A stretch of 5,026 nucleotides of DNA, taken from NCBI GenBank assembly GCA_947630255.1, contig CANRGU010000096.1, positions 1 through 5,026 of the forward strand, in the 5' to 3' direction. The position numbers were made by a program, and so were the translations under genes. Shown in pieces: positions 1 through 4,987 of the stretch (positions are counted from its first letter, which is position 1; each line of letters begins with the position of its first letter). The stretch comes from an uncultured Clostridia bacterium (GTDB lineage Bacteria; Bacillota; Clostridia; TANB77; CAG-508). The notes under the pieces are model-generated. The model saw only the letters and a program-made list of their open reading frames with translations. It was not told the DNA's origin and did no database searches.

Positions 1-11
1 AATTTTTTACA

Positions 12-45
12 CAAAAATTCCAGCGATTTCTCACTGGAATTTTTG
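12..45 (-). terminator. Probable bidirectional factor-independent terminator
   Basis: A perfect 12-bp inverted repeat lies at 12-23 and 34-45 with a 10-base loop. The core CCAG/CTGG is flanked by A5 on one side and T5 on the other, so either strand reads as a hairpin ending in a U-run. It sits 37 bases past the stop codon of the minus-strand surface protein gene, so it probably ends that transcript. Because of the A5/T5 symmetry it may also stop a plus-strand gene lying off the left edge. The U-run belongs partly to the stem and is short, so efficiency is uncertain. Confidence 0.7.
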
Positions 46-50
46 CTTTC

Positions 51-80
51 GGGTTCCTATTTTAGGACACCCTCTTTTAT
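51..80 (+). terminator. Second hairpin, possible plus-strand terminator
   Basis: GGGTTCCTA (51-59) pairs with TAGGACACCC (63-72) with one bulged C and a 3-base loop. On the plus strand it is followed by TCTTTTAT, giving the hairpin plus T-rich tail of a terminator for a gene entering from the left. On the minus strand the hairpin sits between the surface protein stop codon and the 12-45 hairpin and has no T-run after it, so there it is only a 3' UTR structure. Confidence 0.4.
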
Positions 81-81
81 A

Positions 82-1002
82 TTAGCAACTTAAATCCTTT
101 CTTTTTAATACTAGTATTGCCATACTTGAAATAGCAATAGCGATAGCAGAGATTTCTAATAAATTACTTGAACCTGTTTTTGGAGTTCCATCCTTTTTAG
201 GTTTTTCAGGCACTTTTTCAGGAACAGTTTCTTTATATTCTTCACCTTCAACAGCAACATCACCAATATCATTACCTTGATATATAATGGTATTATTTTT
301 ATCTGCAACAACTAATTTATTATCATTTATAAATACTTTGTTAGTACTATTTTCTGTATTTATTATTTCAAATCCTCCTACAGGATCATTTGTATCAATA
401 TAAACAACATTATTCTTTTCAGTAGATGATAGGCTACCATTCATGATTAATACTGGATCTGTATCTCCATCAGCAAGACTTGTTCCTCTAGCAATTTCTA
501 TACCATTATTAGTACCTTCTCTACCATTGTGACCTAAATGTAAGTTTACAACTTCAACTGTACCAGCATTAGCTAAAACTCCACCATAAGCACAATCTTT
601 AATTTCTACATTGTCTAAAACAACATGGCCACCATTATAAGCTTGAACACCATATTTTACGCTATTACTTAAAGTAAGATTTTTTAAAGTTAATTTTGTT
701 CCTTTACCAGCTGTTATTAAAGTACTATTTTCTCCACTTGCTTGCCATTCATCAGTATTTGCAGATATAGTATGTCCATTACCATTTATAGTTAAATTTT
801 TGCCAGCTATATCAATTGGAGCCTTTATTACTATATTAGTAGATAAAGAAATAGTATCATTATTACTTGCATTCTTAATTGCATCAACTAAAGAAGACTC
901 ATCACCTGCAGGAGTATTTGCTGCATGAGAACAAATTGGAATTGCAATTAAAGCAAATAAAGATAATAAAAATAATAAAGATAATTTTTTGAAAACTTTC
1001 AT
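82..1002 (-). CDS. Secreted wall-anchored surface protein, probable right-handed beta-helix with TPKTG sorting signal
   Basis: A 306-residue cell-surface protein. Residues 1-27 form a Sec signal peptide: KVFKK, a leucine-rich core, and a likely cut after SHA (25-27). Residues about 50-245 are short repeated beta-strand/turn units (for example LTINGNGHTI, LTLKNLTLSN, VVLDNVEIKD), the pattern of pectate-lyase-like right-handed beta-helices. No catalytic residues could be identified, so an adhesin or carbohydrate-binding role is as likely as an enzyme. Residues about 256-272 are a Pro/Glu/Lys linker with VPEK twice. The C terminus has TPKTG (273-277), a hydrophobic stretch (281-299) and KRKD, a complete sortase signal with Thr replacing Leu of LPXTG. 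The start is fixed by AAGGAGG at 1009-1015, six bases upstream. It is divergent from the ABC operon. A TATAAT at 1036-1031 is a possible -10, but no convincing -35 was found. The fold and surface location are supported; the ligand is unknown. Confidence 0.85.
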   Translation of the reverse strand: MKVFKKLSLLFLLSLFALIAIPICSHAANTPAGDESSLVDAIKNASNNDTISLSTNIVIKAPIDIAGKNLTINGNGHTISANTDEWQASGENSTLITAGKGTKLTLKNLTLSNSVKYGVQAYNGGHVVLDNVEIKDCAYGGVLANAGTVEVVNLHLGHNGREGTNNGIEIARGTSLADGDTDPVLIMNGSLSSTEKNNVVYIDTNDPVGGFEIINTENSTNKVFINDNKLVVADKNNTIIYQGNDIGDVAVEGEEYKETVPEKVPEKPKKDGTPKTGSSNLLEISAIAIAISSMAILVLKRKDLSC

Positions 1003-1225
1003 GTTATTCCTCCTTAAAAAAATTTATATTATTATAATTTGTTTTTTTAGAAATTTTTATACAAAATTTTTATTTTTTTTACATAATTTGATTTTATTTG
1101 AAAAATTCTAAGAAATAATGATAAAAGCATAATTATATAAACTAGATAATATAAAAAATATATAAATACTTGTTAATTAAAAGAAATGTATATATAATAT
1201 ATATAATTAAAAAGGGGATGAAAAA
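1003..1225. other. AT-rich divergent intergenic region
   Basis: This spacer separates the minus-strand surface protein gene from the plus-strand ABC operon and is almost wholly A/T with long T and A runs (for example T8 at 1073-1080). It holds the strong SD of the surface protein (1009-1015), a possible minus-strand -10 (TATAAT, 1036-1031, without a good -35), and the plus-strand promoter at 1170-1198. The A/T tracts could act as UP elements or bend the DNA. No open frame with a ribosome binding site and no GC-containing hairpin was seen. Confidence 0.6.
1170..1198 (+). promoter_or_regulatory. Sigma-A promoter of the NatAB-like operon
   Basis: TTGTTA (1170-1175) and a perfect TATAAT (1193-1198) are separated by 17 bases. 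Transcription would start near 1205, leaving a leader of only about 20 bases, just enough for the ribosome binding site AAAGGGG at 1211-1217. Such a short leader leaves no room for a riboswitch or attenuator, so any control would be at the promoter itself. No clear operator dyad was found. Confidence 0.65.
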
Positions 1226-2122
1226 ATGGGATTAGAGGTAAAAAATGTTAAGAAAAATTTCGGCGCAAAGCTCGCAGTAGATAATCTTTCATTTGAAATT
1301 AATAAACCAGGTGCTTTTGGACTTCTTGGAACAAACGGTGCTGGAAAAACAACCACCATTAGAATGATACTTGGAATTATAAAAAAAGACGATGGAACGA
1401 TTTTATGGAATGGTAAAGAAGTTTCAAGAAAGCATGTAAAATTTGGATATTTACCAGAAGAAAGAGGAATATATCCAAAAACAAAAGTATATGACCAATT
1501 AATGTATTTTGCAAAATTAAAAGGAATGAAAAAGCAGGAAGCGGATGAAGCAATTAAATATTGGTTAAAAAGGTTAGAACTAGAAGAATACACATATCTT
1601 CAAGCAGAAAAATTATCAAAAGGAAACCAGCAAAAAGTACAATTTATAACAGCAGTTATGCACGATCCAGAACTAATAGTTCTAGACGAACCATTTAGTG
1701 GATTAGATCCAATAAATACAGAGATATTAAAAAATGTAATGATAGATTTAATAAACAAGGGAAAATACATAATAATGTCTAGTCATCAAATGAATTCAAT
1801 AGAAGAATTCTGTACAGACCTTGTAATATTGAATAAAGGAAAAACAGTACTAAAGGGAAATTTAAATGATATAAAAAACAGCTATAAATCAAACAAAATG
1901 GAAATACAGGCATTAGACAATATAGATGAATTAATTAAGAGTTTAGGATTAAAAGTAATATTTTCAAAAGATAATAATTACGAAGTAGAAATAAAAGATG
2001 AAGAAGAAGGCTATAAATTATATAATTTACTTGCAAAAGATAATATTAAAGTAAATAAATTTGAACTTAAAAAACCAAGTTTGCATGATATATTTATAGA
2101 GAAAGTAGGTGCAAGCAAATGA
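1226..2122 (+). CDS. ABC transporter ATP-binding protein, NatA/YhaQ-like
   Basis: A 298-residue cytoplasmic ATPase that would power the membrane protein encoded next to it. All nucleotide-binding motifs are present: Walker A GTNGAGKT (35-42), signature LSKGNQQ (130-136), Walker B LIVLDEP (150-156), D-loop SGLDP (158-162) and switch His187. The Q-loop position reads GYLPEERGIYP (74-84), with Glu instead of Gln, which as I recall is typical of the YhaQ/NatA subgroup rather than a defect. The C-terminal 80 residues, ending PSLHDIFIEKVG, match the accessory domain (DUF4162 type) of this subgroup. The start ATG is preceded by AAAGGGG eight bases upstream. The stop overlaps the permease start as ATGA. 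NatA-like pairs have been linked to sodium or drug/peptide export, but substrate cannot be read from the ATPase. Its family is very sure, its substrate unknown. Confidence 0.93.
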   Translation: MGLEVKNVKKNFGAKLAVDNLSFEINKPGAFGLLGTNGAGKTTTIRMILGIIKKDDGTILWNGKEVSRKHVKFGYLPEERGIYPKTKVYDQLMYFAKLKGMKKQEADEAIKYWLKRLELEEYTYLQAEKLSKGNQQKVQFITAVMHDPELIVLDEPFSGLDPINTEILKNVMIDLINKGKYIIMSSHQMNSIEEFCTDLVILNKGKTVLKGNLNDIKNSYKSNKMEIQALDNIDELIKSLGLKVIFSKDNNYEVEIKDEEEGYKLYNLLAKDNIKVNKFELKKPSLHDIFIEKVGASK

Positions 2123-3351
2123 GAGATTTAATAACAGTAGCTACATTTACAATAAAAGACATGTTACAAAGAAAATCATTTATAATATCAACATTAATTA
2201 TATTAGTGTTAATAGTAGTTGGCTTTAATATACCAAATATTATCAGCAAAATAAAAGGAGATAGCGATTGGAATGACAAAATTTTATTAGTTGATAGTGA
2301 AAATATATTTGAAGGAAATTTAGAAGCATTAAATTCAGACGAATCACCTTATAAATTTATTGTAAAAAATGAAAAAATAGATGAGCAAGAAATAAAAAAT
2401 GAAATAAGTAGTGGAGAAATAAATAGTTGTTTAGTATTTGAAAAAGGTGACAATGGGATAGTTATTAACTATTATGTTGAAAGCACAGTTTCTTATGGAG
2501 AAATACCTGAAGAAGTAATTACATCTTTTGCCAATATTTATAAAAATGTACAATTATCAAAATTAGGATTAAGCAATGAACAATTACAAAGTTTAAATAT
2601 GCCATTTAATATAAACACAATAGAAACAGATGAAAATCCAGCAAGTGGAAATCAATTTGTTATAATGCTATTATCAATACTATTATTTTATGCAATATAT
2701 TTCTGTGCATATCAAGTTTCAAGTTCAATAACAACCGAGAAAACATCAAAAATAATGGAAACACTTATAACATCTACAAATCCAAGAACAATAGTATTAG
2801 GTAAAACAATAGGAATAGGAATTGTAGGATTATTGCAAATATTATCTATTATGATAGTAGGAATTATATCTGCAGTAAGTTTCTTACCAGAAGGAACACT
2901 AGATGGAATTTTAGATATGACTAATATAACACCAATGCTTGGAGGAGTAATTATAATATACTTTATATTTGGATATTTCTTCTATGCTCTGCTATATGCA
3001 TTAACAGGATCTACTGTAAGTAAACCAGAAGATATAAATTCTGTAAATGGTCCAATTGCAATTATAGCAATAGCTGGCTTCTATTTAGCATATTTCTCAA
3101 TGATGAATCCAAGTAGCAATATAAATGTAGTAGCATCTATGCTTCCAATATCATCACCATTTAGCATGCCATTTAGAGTAATGATGGGAACAGCAACCAC
3201 TACTGAATTAATAGGATCAATATTAATATTATTAGCAAGTATATTAGTAGTAGCCAAAATATCAATTAAAATATACTCATCAGCAATATTAAACTACGGA
3301 ACAAAATTAAGCCTGAAAGACATGATGAAAATATATAAAAATGAGAAATAA
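2119..3351 (+). CDS. ABC-2 type permease, NatB/YhaP-like
   Basis: A 410-residue integral membrane protein, partner of the ATPase upstream. One N-terminal membrane segment (about 19-37) is followed by a large external domain (about 40-178) and then five further segments (about 180-200, 226-255, 273-297, 311-328, 362-382), the classic ABC-2/NatB topology and length. Family landmarks are EKTSKIMETLITST (207-220) followed by LGKTIG, the coupling region on the cytosolic side, and the proline-rich LPISSPFSMPFRVMMG (342-357) before the last helix. The start overlaps the upstream stop by four bases (ATGA), and AGGTG at 2107-2111 lies seven bases upstream, implying translational coupling and equal expression. 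No regulator or third component lies next to the pair. Sodium export is the textbook role of NatB; antimicrobial or lipid/peptide export are equally open. No strong terminator follows. Confidence 0.9.
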   Translation: MRDLITVATFTIKDMLQRKSFIISTLIILVLIVVGFNIPNIISKIKGDSDWNDKILLVDSENIFEGNLEALNSDESPYKFIVKNEKIDEQEIKNEISSGEINSCLVFEKGDNGIVINYYVESTVSYGEIPEEVITSFANIYKNVQLSKLGLSNEQLQSLNMPFNINTIETDENPASGNQFVIMLLSILLFYAIYFCAYQVSSSITTEKTSKIMETLITSTNPRTIVLGKTIGIGIVGLLQILSIMIVGIISAVSFLPEGTLDGILDMTNITPMLGGVIIIYFIFGYFFYALLYALTGSTVSKPEDINSVNGPIAIIAIAGFYLAYFSMMNPSSNINVVASMLPISSPFSMPFRVMMGTATTTELIGSILILLASILVVAKISIKIYSSAILNYGTKLSLKDMMKIYKNEK

Positions 3352-3465
3352 AATTTATATATGTTTTTTTATAAGTTTACTAATTGATATATACAGGATT
3401 ATTTTATATATAATTATAATTTTATAATATTTGATGAAATTGCCTTAATGAGTACTAAATTGAAC

Positions 3466-3494
3466 TTGACAAATTTTAATAAACATGATATTTA
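3466..3494 (+). promoter_or_regulatory. Promoter with extended -10 and overlapping dyad, upstream of the prepilin-like gene
   Basis: A perfect -35 TTGACA (3466-3471) is followed after 17 bases by TATTTA (3489-3494), preceded by TG at 3486-3487 as in extended -10 promoters. A 6-2-6 inverted repeat, ATGATA/TATCAT (3485-3498), covers the -10 and could be an operator, although short A/T dyads occur by chance in such DNA. A start near 3501 would give a leader of about 28 bases containing GGAG at 3517-3520. Confidence 0.55.
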
Positions 3495-3528
3495 TCATTT
3501 ATAATTATTAAAAGATGGAGATGAACAA

Positions 3529-4479
3529 ATGATGAAAAAAGAAAAAGGATTATCATTAATAGCTTTTGTAATAATTATTGTTGCAATTATTGTTATAGGA
3601 GCTATTGTAACAATTTTTATTTTTATTAATAGTAGGAAAAATAATGAAGATACAAATCTGCCAAAAAATATTGCTTTAGAAAATTATAATAACACAAATA
3701 AAGAACAATTAGATGAGCAGCAAAGTGAAAATGAATTAAACTCTCATATTTATGTAACACATATGGAAACTATAAAAAAATCTGACATTTTATATAATCA
3801 TGAAAATGATTCAAGCTTGGTTAATTATGCTTGTATAATTGCTGAAATTCCTCCAATTATGTATCCAACTGAAATTCATTTTATGGAGAATGATATGATA
3901 GTTGGAGAAGAAACTGGAAAAGAAATTATAAGTAAAACTTATGAAAAACATGAAGATAATTATTATTTTATTTGCTATATAATATATCCAACAAATAAAT
4001 CTTTATCAGATTATGAACTATCATTTTCTAGTAGTAATACGGGTGATAATTACAAAAAGGGATTATCAAATGCTATTAATTCAATTCCAGAAAATATAGA
4101 AACAATCTATAATATTAACGGAAATAAATATATTTATAATGGCAAAACTGCAACAGGAGGTTCAACATCTGAGGAAAACTATAACTCTACAGTATCATAT
4201 CAATACACTTTTTTACCTTTAGATAATAGTGGAATAACATTCAATGCAGATTCATTTAAAGTTGAGTGGTCATCAGATACGCAAAAAAATATTGTTGATA
4301 ATTACAAATTAGAAGTCAAAGATACCGATGGCATGGGAGACATTTTAATGCCAACACTTTCCGTACGTTTATATTACAATACAAATACTATAACAAAGGT
4401 TTTGGGCAACAATGCGCCTAATGTATATGATCTATTAGAAAAACAAGTAATTGTAAAATGTAATGACATGCAGATATAA
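3529..4479 (+). CDS. Membrane-anchored protein of unknown function with prepilin-like N terminus
   Basis: I do not recognise the bulk of this 316-residue protein. Its N terminus, MMKKEKG then LSLIAFVIIIVAIIVIGAI, looks like a class III (type IV prepilin) signal: basic leader, Gly7, then a hydrophobic helix to about residue 34. The Glu normally at mature position 5 is Ala12, as in the many 'KGITLIALV' proteins of Clostridia, so pilin assembly is doubtful and the helix may simply be an anchor. A low-complexity Asn/Glu/Gln linker (36-72) leads to an external region (73-316) rich in Tyr, Asn and Ser with predicted beta character and three Cys (102, 149, 311). The first of two adjacent ATGs is chosen because GGAG (3517-3520) is eight bases upstream of it. 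It has its own promoter and no pilin-assembly genes or prepilin peptidase nearby. Ile and Val codons ending in T look more frequent than in the two ABC genes. A substrate-binding or surface-sensing role is only a guess. Confidence 0.8.
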   Translation: MMKKEKGLSLIAFVIIIVAIIVIGAIVTIFIFINSRKNNEDTNLPKNIALENYNNTNKEQLDEQQSENELNSHIYVTHMETIKKSDILYNHENDSSLVNYACIIAEIPPIMYPTEIHFMENDMIVGEETGKEIISKTYEKHEDNYYFICYIIYPTNKSLSDYELSFSSSNTGDNYKKGLSNAINSIPENIETIYNINGNKYIYNGKTATGGSTSEENYNSTVSYQYTFLPLDNSGITFNADSFKVEWSSDTQKNIVDNYKLEVKDTDGMGDILMPTLSVRLYYNTNTITKVLGNNAPNVYDLLEKQVIVKCNDMQI

Positions 4480-4486
4480 AGAATTG

Positions 4487-4523
4487 CACAATATGCACAT
4501 TGTGGACGTAAAATATGTGCATA
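4487..4523. repeat. Two overlapping, mutually exclusive inverted repeats
   Basis: CACAAT/ATTGTG (4487-4492 with 4499-4504) and TATGCACAT/ATGTGCATA (4492-4500 with 4515-4523) share the same middle arm, so only one hairpin can form at a time. They start eight bases past the stop codon of the prepilin-like gene. Neither is followed by a T-run on the plus strand. On the minus strand a weak TTCTTT follows. They may protect or end the upstream mRNA, or be a protein-binding dyad; no function can be assigned. Confidence 0.45.
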
Positions 4524-4534
4524 AATAAATTTGC

Positions 4535-4563
4535 AAAAAGAATTGACATTTTGAAAATGTTAA
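4535..4563 (-). terminator. Possible terminator of the toxin mRNA
   Basis: Read on the minus strand, 4563 to 4543 folds as a hairpin (ACATTT with AAATGT plus two outer A-T pairs around an A-C mismatch) and is followed by TTCTTTTT (4542-4535). If used, the toxin mRNA would run from about 4861 to about 4535 and be complementary to the whole antisense RNA. The stem has a single G-C pair, so this is a weak call. The hairpin at 4638-4664 is the alternative, but on the minus strand it has no proper T-run. Confidence 0.3.
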
Positions 4564-4571
4564 AGTATAAT
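4543..4571 (+). promoter_or_regulatory. Consensus sigma-A promoter of the antisense RNA
   Basis: TTGACA (4543-4548) and TATAAT (4566-4571) are both perfect and separated by exactly 17 bases, so this should be one of the strongest promoters in the window. The predicted start is about A4578. No ribosome binding site or credible protein gene follows before the terminator at 4638-4672, which is why the product is called an RNA. The spacer itself is part of a dyad (ACATTTT/AAAATGT, 4546-4560). Confidence 0.85.
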
Positions 4572-4580
4572 AATCTTATA

Positions 4581-4612
4581 AAGATGAGATACCACAGAGA
4601 TGTGGCATATCG
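4581..4612 (+). repeat. Antisense-RNA copy of the shared leader block
   Basis: AAGATGAGATA (4581-4591) is identical to 4858-4848 on the minus strand in the toxin leader. The following CAGAGATGTGGC-TATCG (4595-4612) resembles the toxin's CAGAG-TGTGGC-TTATCG (4845-4828) with small indels. Both copies begin nine or ten bases after their own -10 box, so both RNAs start with nearly the same sequence and a similar hairpin. On the DNA the pair is an imperfect inverted repeat bracketing the module. Confidence 0.8.
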
Positions 4613-4637
4613 CTAAATAAGTATTTATATTAAGAAT

Positions 4638-4672
4638 ACATCTCTAACGACCAGGCAGAGATGTGCTTTTTT
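4638..4672 (+). terminator. Factor-independent terminator of the antisense RNA
   Basis: ACATCTCT (4638-4645) pairs perfectly with AGAGATGT (4657-4664) across an 11-base loop and is followed by GC and T6 (4667-4672). The left arm contains the stop codon of the toxin gene on the other strand. The right arm repeats a 10-base word, CAGAGATGTG, also found at 4595-4604, so the left arm could pair with either copy. Confidence 0.85.
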
Positions 4673-4796
4673 CGTTATCTAGCTTTCTTATTGTAACAAC
4701 TAATGCTACAAATAAGCTAACTGTAACAACGGTTATTATTGCAAGTTCAGTTAAAAGTATGTAGATAAAAAGTAAATAGACTTGTTCTAACAACAT
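4644..4796 (-). CDS. Candidate type I toxin: 50-residue hydrophobic membrane peptide
   Basis: The peptide is MLLEQ, one long hydrophobic stretch (residues 6-36, rich in Leu, Ile, Val), then RKLDNEKSTSLPGR. A single membrane helix with a short charged tail is the form of TxpA, BsrG, Fst and 'holin-like' toxins, which damage membrane potential or envelope synthesis when overproduced. No exact family was recognised by sequence. AGGAGG (4805-4810) is eight bases from the ATG at 4796 but only two from the ATG at 4802, so 4796 is chosen; two extra residues (MR) are possible. The frame stays open up to a TTG at 4895, but that TTG is the -35 box and the intervening bases hold the -10 and transcription start. 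The stop codon lies inside the antisense RNA terminator stem. UCCU at 4823-4820 could pair with the AGGA of the SD and lower translation, as in other type I toxins. Identity as a toxin is inferred from architecture. Confidence 0.75.
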   Translation of the reverse strand: MLLEQVYLLFIYILLTELAIITVVTVSLFVALVVTIRKLDNEKSTSLPGR

Positions 4797-4827
4797 ACGC
4801 ATCGCCTCCTCTCTTATGTAGGATAAA

Positions 4828-4858
4828 CGATAACGCCACACTCTGCTTATCTCATCTT
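4828..4858 (-). repeat. Toxin-leader copy of the shared leader block
   Basis: The toxin mRNA begins near 4861 and almost at once reads AAGATGAGATA (4858-4848), identical to the antisense RNA 5' end, then folds as GATAA-GC ... GC-G-TTATC (4852-4829). The hairpin lies about 20 bases before the SD and could protect the 5' end. Its UGUGG (4840-4836) is also complementary to CCACA (4592-4596) of the antisense RNA, offering a second contact away from the 3' overlap. Confidence 0.75.
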
Positions 4859-4866
4859 CATCGCAT

Positions 4867-4895
4867 ATTATATAAAAGATTTTGAACAAAGTCAA
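4867..4895 (-). promoter_or_regulatory. Sigma-A promoter of the toxin gene
   Basis: On the minus strand TTGACT (4895-4890) and TATAAT (4872-4867) are 17 bases apart, one base short of full consensus. Transcription would start near 4861, giving a leader of about 65 bases before the ATG at 4796. Together with the equally good opposing promoter at 4543-4571 this makes a pair of convergent strong promoters about 300 bases apart. Confidence 0.82.
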
Positions 4896-4931
4896 CCAAA
4901 TGTTCGTAAAAATGTAAATTTATTCCAAAAT

Positions 4932-4961
4932 TTGTAATCTTAATAATTTAAATGATATAAT
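4932..4961 (+). promoter_or_regulatory. Extended -10 promoter of the HAD phosphatase gene
   Basis: TTGTAA (4932-4937) and TATAAT (4956-4961) are 18 bases apart, and TGA directly before the -10 gives the extended TGN motif. The start would be near 4968, about 20 bases from the ATG, with the ribosome binding site at 4977-4982. It points away from the toxin promoter, so the two transcripts diverge. Confidence 0.6.
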
Positions 4962-4987
4962 TCAAATATAAATAAAAGAGGAATTTT

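Larger units (their letters stand above)
4578..4672 (+). ncRNA. Candidate type I antitoxin: antisense RNA to the 3' end of the small-peptide gene
   Basis: An RNA of about 95 nt is bounded by a perfect promoter and a clear terminator. Its 5' part forms hairpin CCACA-GAGA-TGTGG (4592-4605, with a GNRA-type loop), extended by GATA/TATC after a small bulge. A mostly A/U single-stranded region (4613-4637) precedes the terminator hairpin. It is transcribed toward the minus-strand peptide gene. Its last 29 bases are complementary to the end of that coding region, and the rest is complementary to the toxin 3' UTR. This matches RatA/txpA and SR4/bsrG, where the antitoxin pairs with the toxin mRNA 3' end and promotes its decay or blocks translation. 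The only open frame inside, ten codons from ATG 4584, lacks a ribosome binding site. The RNA is inferred from sequence signals; no homologous RNA family was recognised. Confidence 0.72.

Noticed and set aside
74..84. Glu in place of Q-loop Gln (ATPase residues 74-84) as a broken transporter
   Set aside because: The coordinates here are residue numbers. GYLPEERG is a usual form in the YhaQ/NatA subgroup, and all other motifs are intact.
1031..1064. TTGTAT/TATAAT pair on the minus strand as the surface protein promoter
   Set aside because: The spacing is 22 bases, too long for sigma-A. The -10 alone is kept as a possibility in the gene entry.
1218..1235. Five-codon frame overlapping the ATPase start
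   Set aside because: It begins inside the SD region and is out of frame. It follows from the GATGAAAAAATG sequence and has no sign of being a leader peptide.
1207..1593. Open frame on the minus strand opposite the ABC ATPase
   Set aside because: It lies over a gene with every ABC motif intact, has no ribosome binding site, and its residues are a complement artefact.
2094..2279. Open frame on the minus strand opposite the ATPase/permease junction
   Set aside because: It lies over two well-supported coupled genes and has no start signal of its own.
3364..3370. T7 tract after the permease as a terminator
   Set aside because: No GC-containing stem precedes it; the nearby pairing is only A/T.
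3413..3428. Perfect ATTATAA/TTATAAT dyad between the permease and the prepilin-like gene
   Set aside because: It is entirely A/T in a region of the same composition and has no position relative to a promoter that suggests an operator.
4584..4616. Ten-codon frame (MRYHRDVAYR) inside the antisense RNA
   Set aside because: The ATG is only about six bases from the predicted RNA start with no SD, and the frame spans the 5' hairpin. It could be a leaderless peptide, but nothing supports that.
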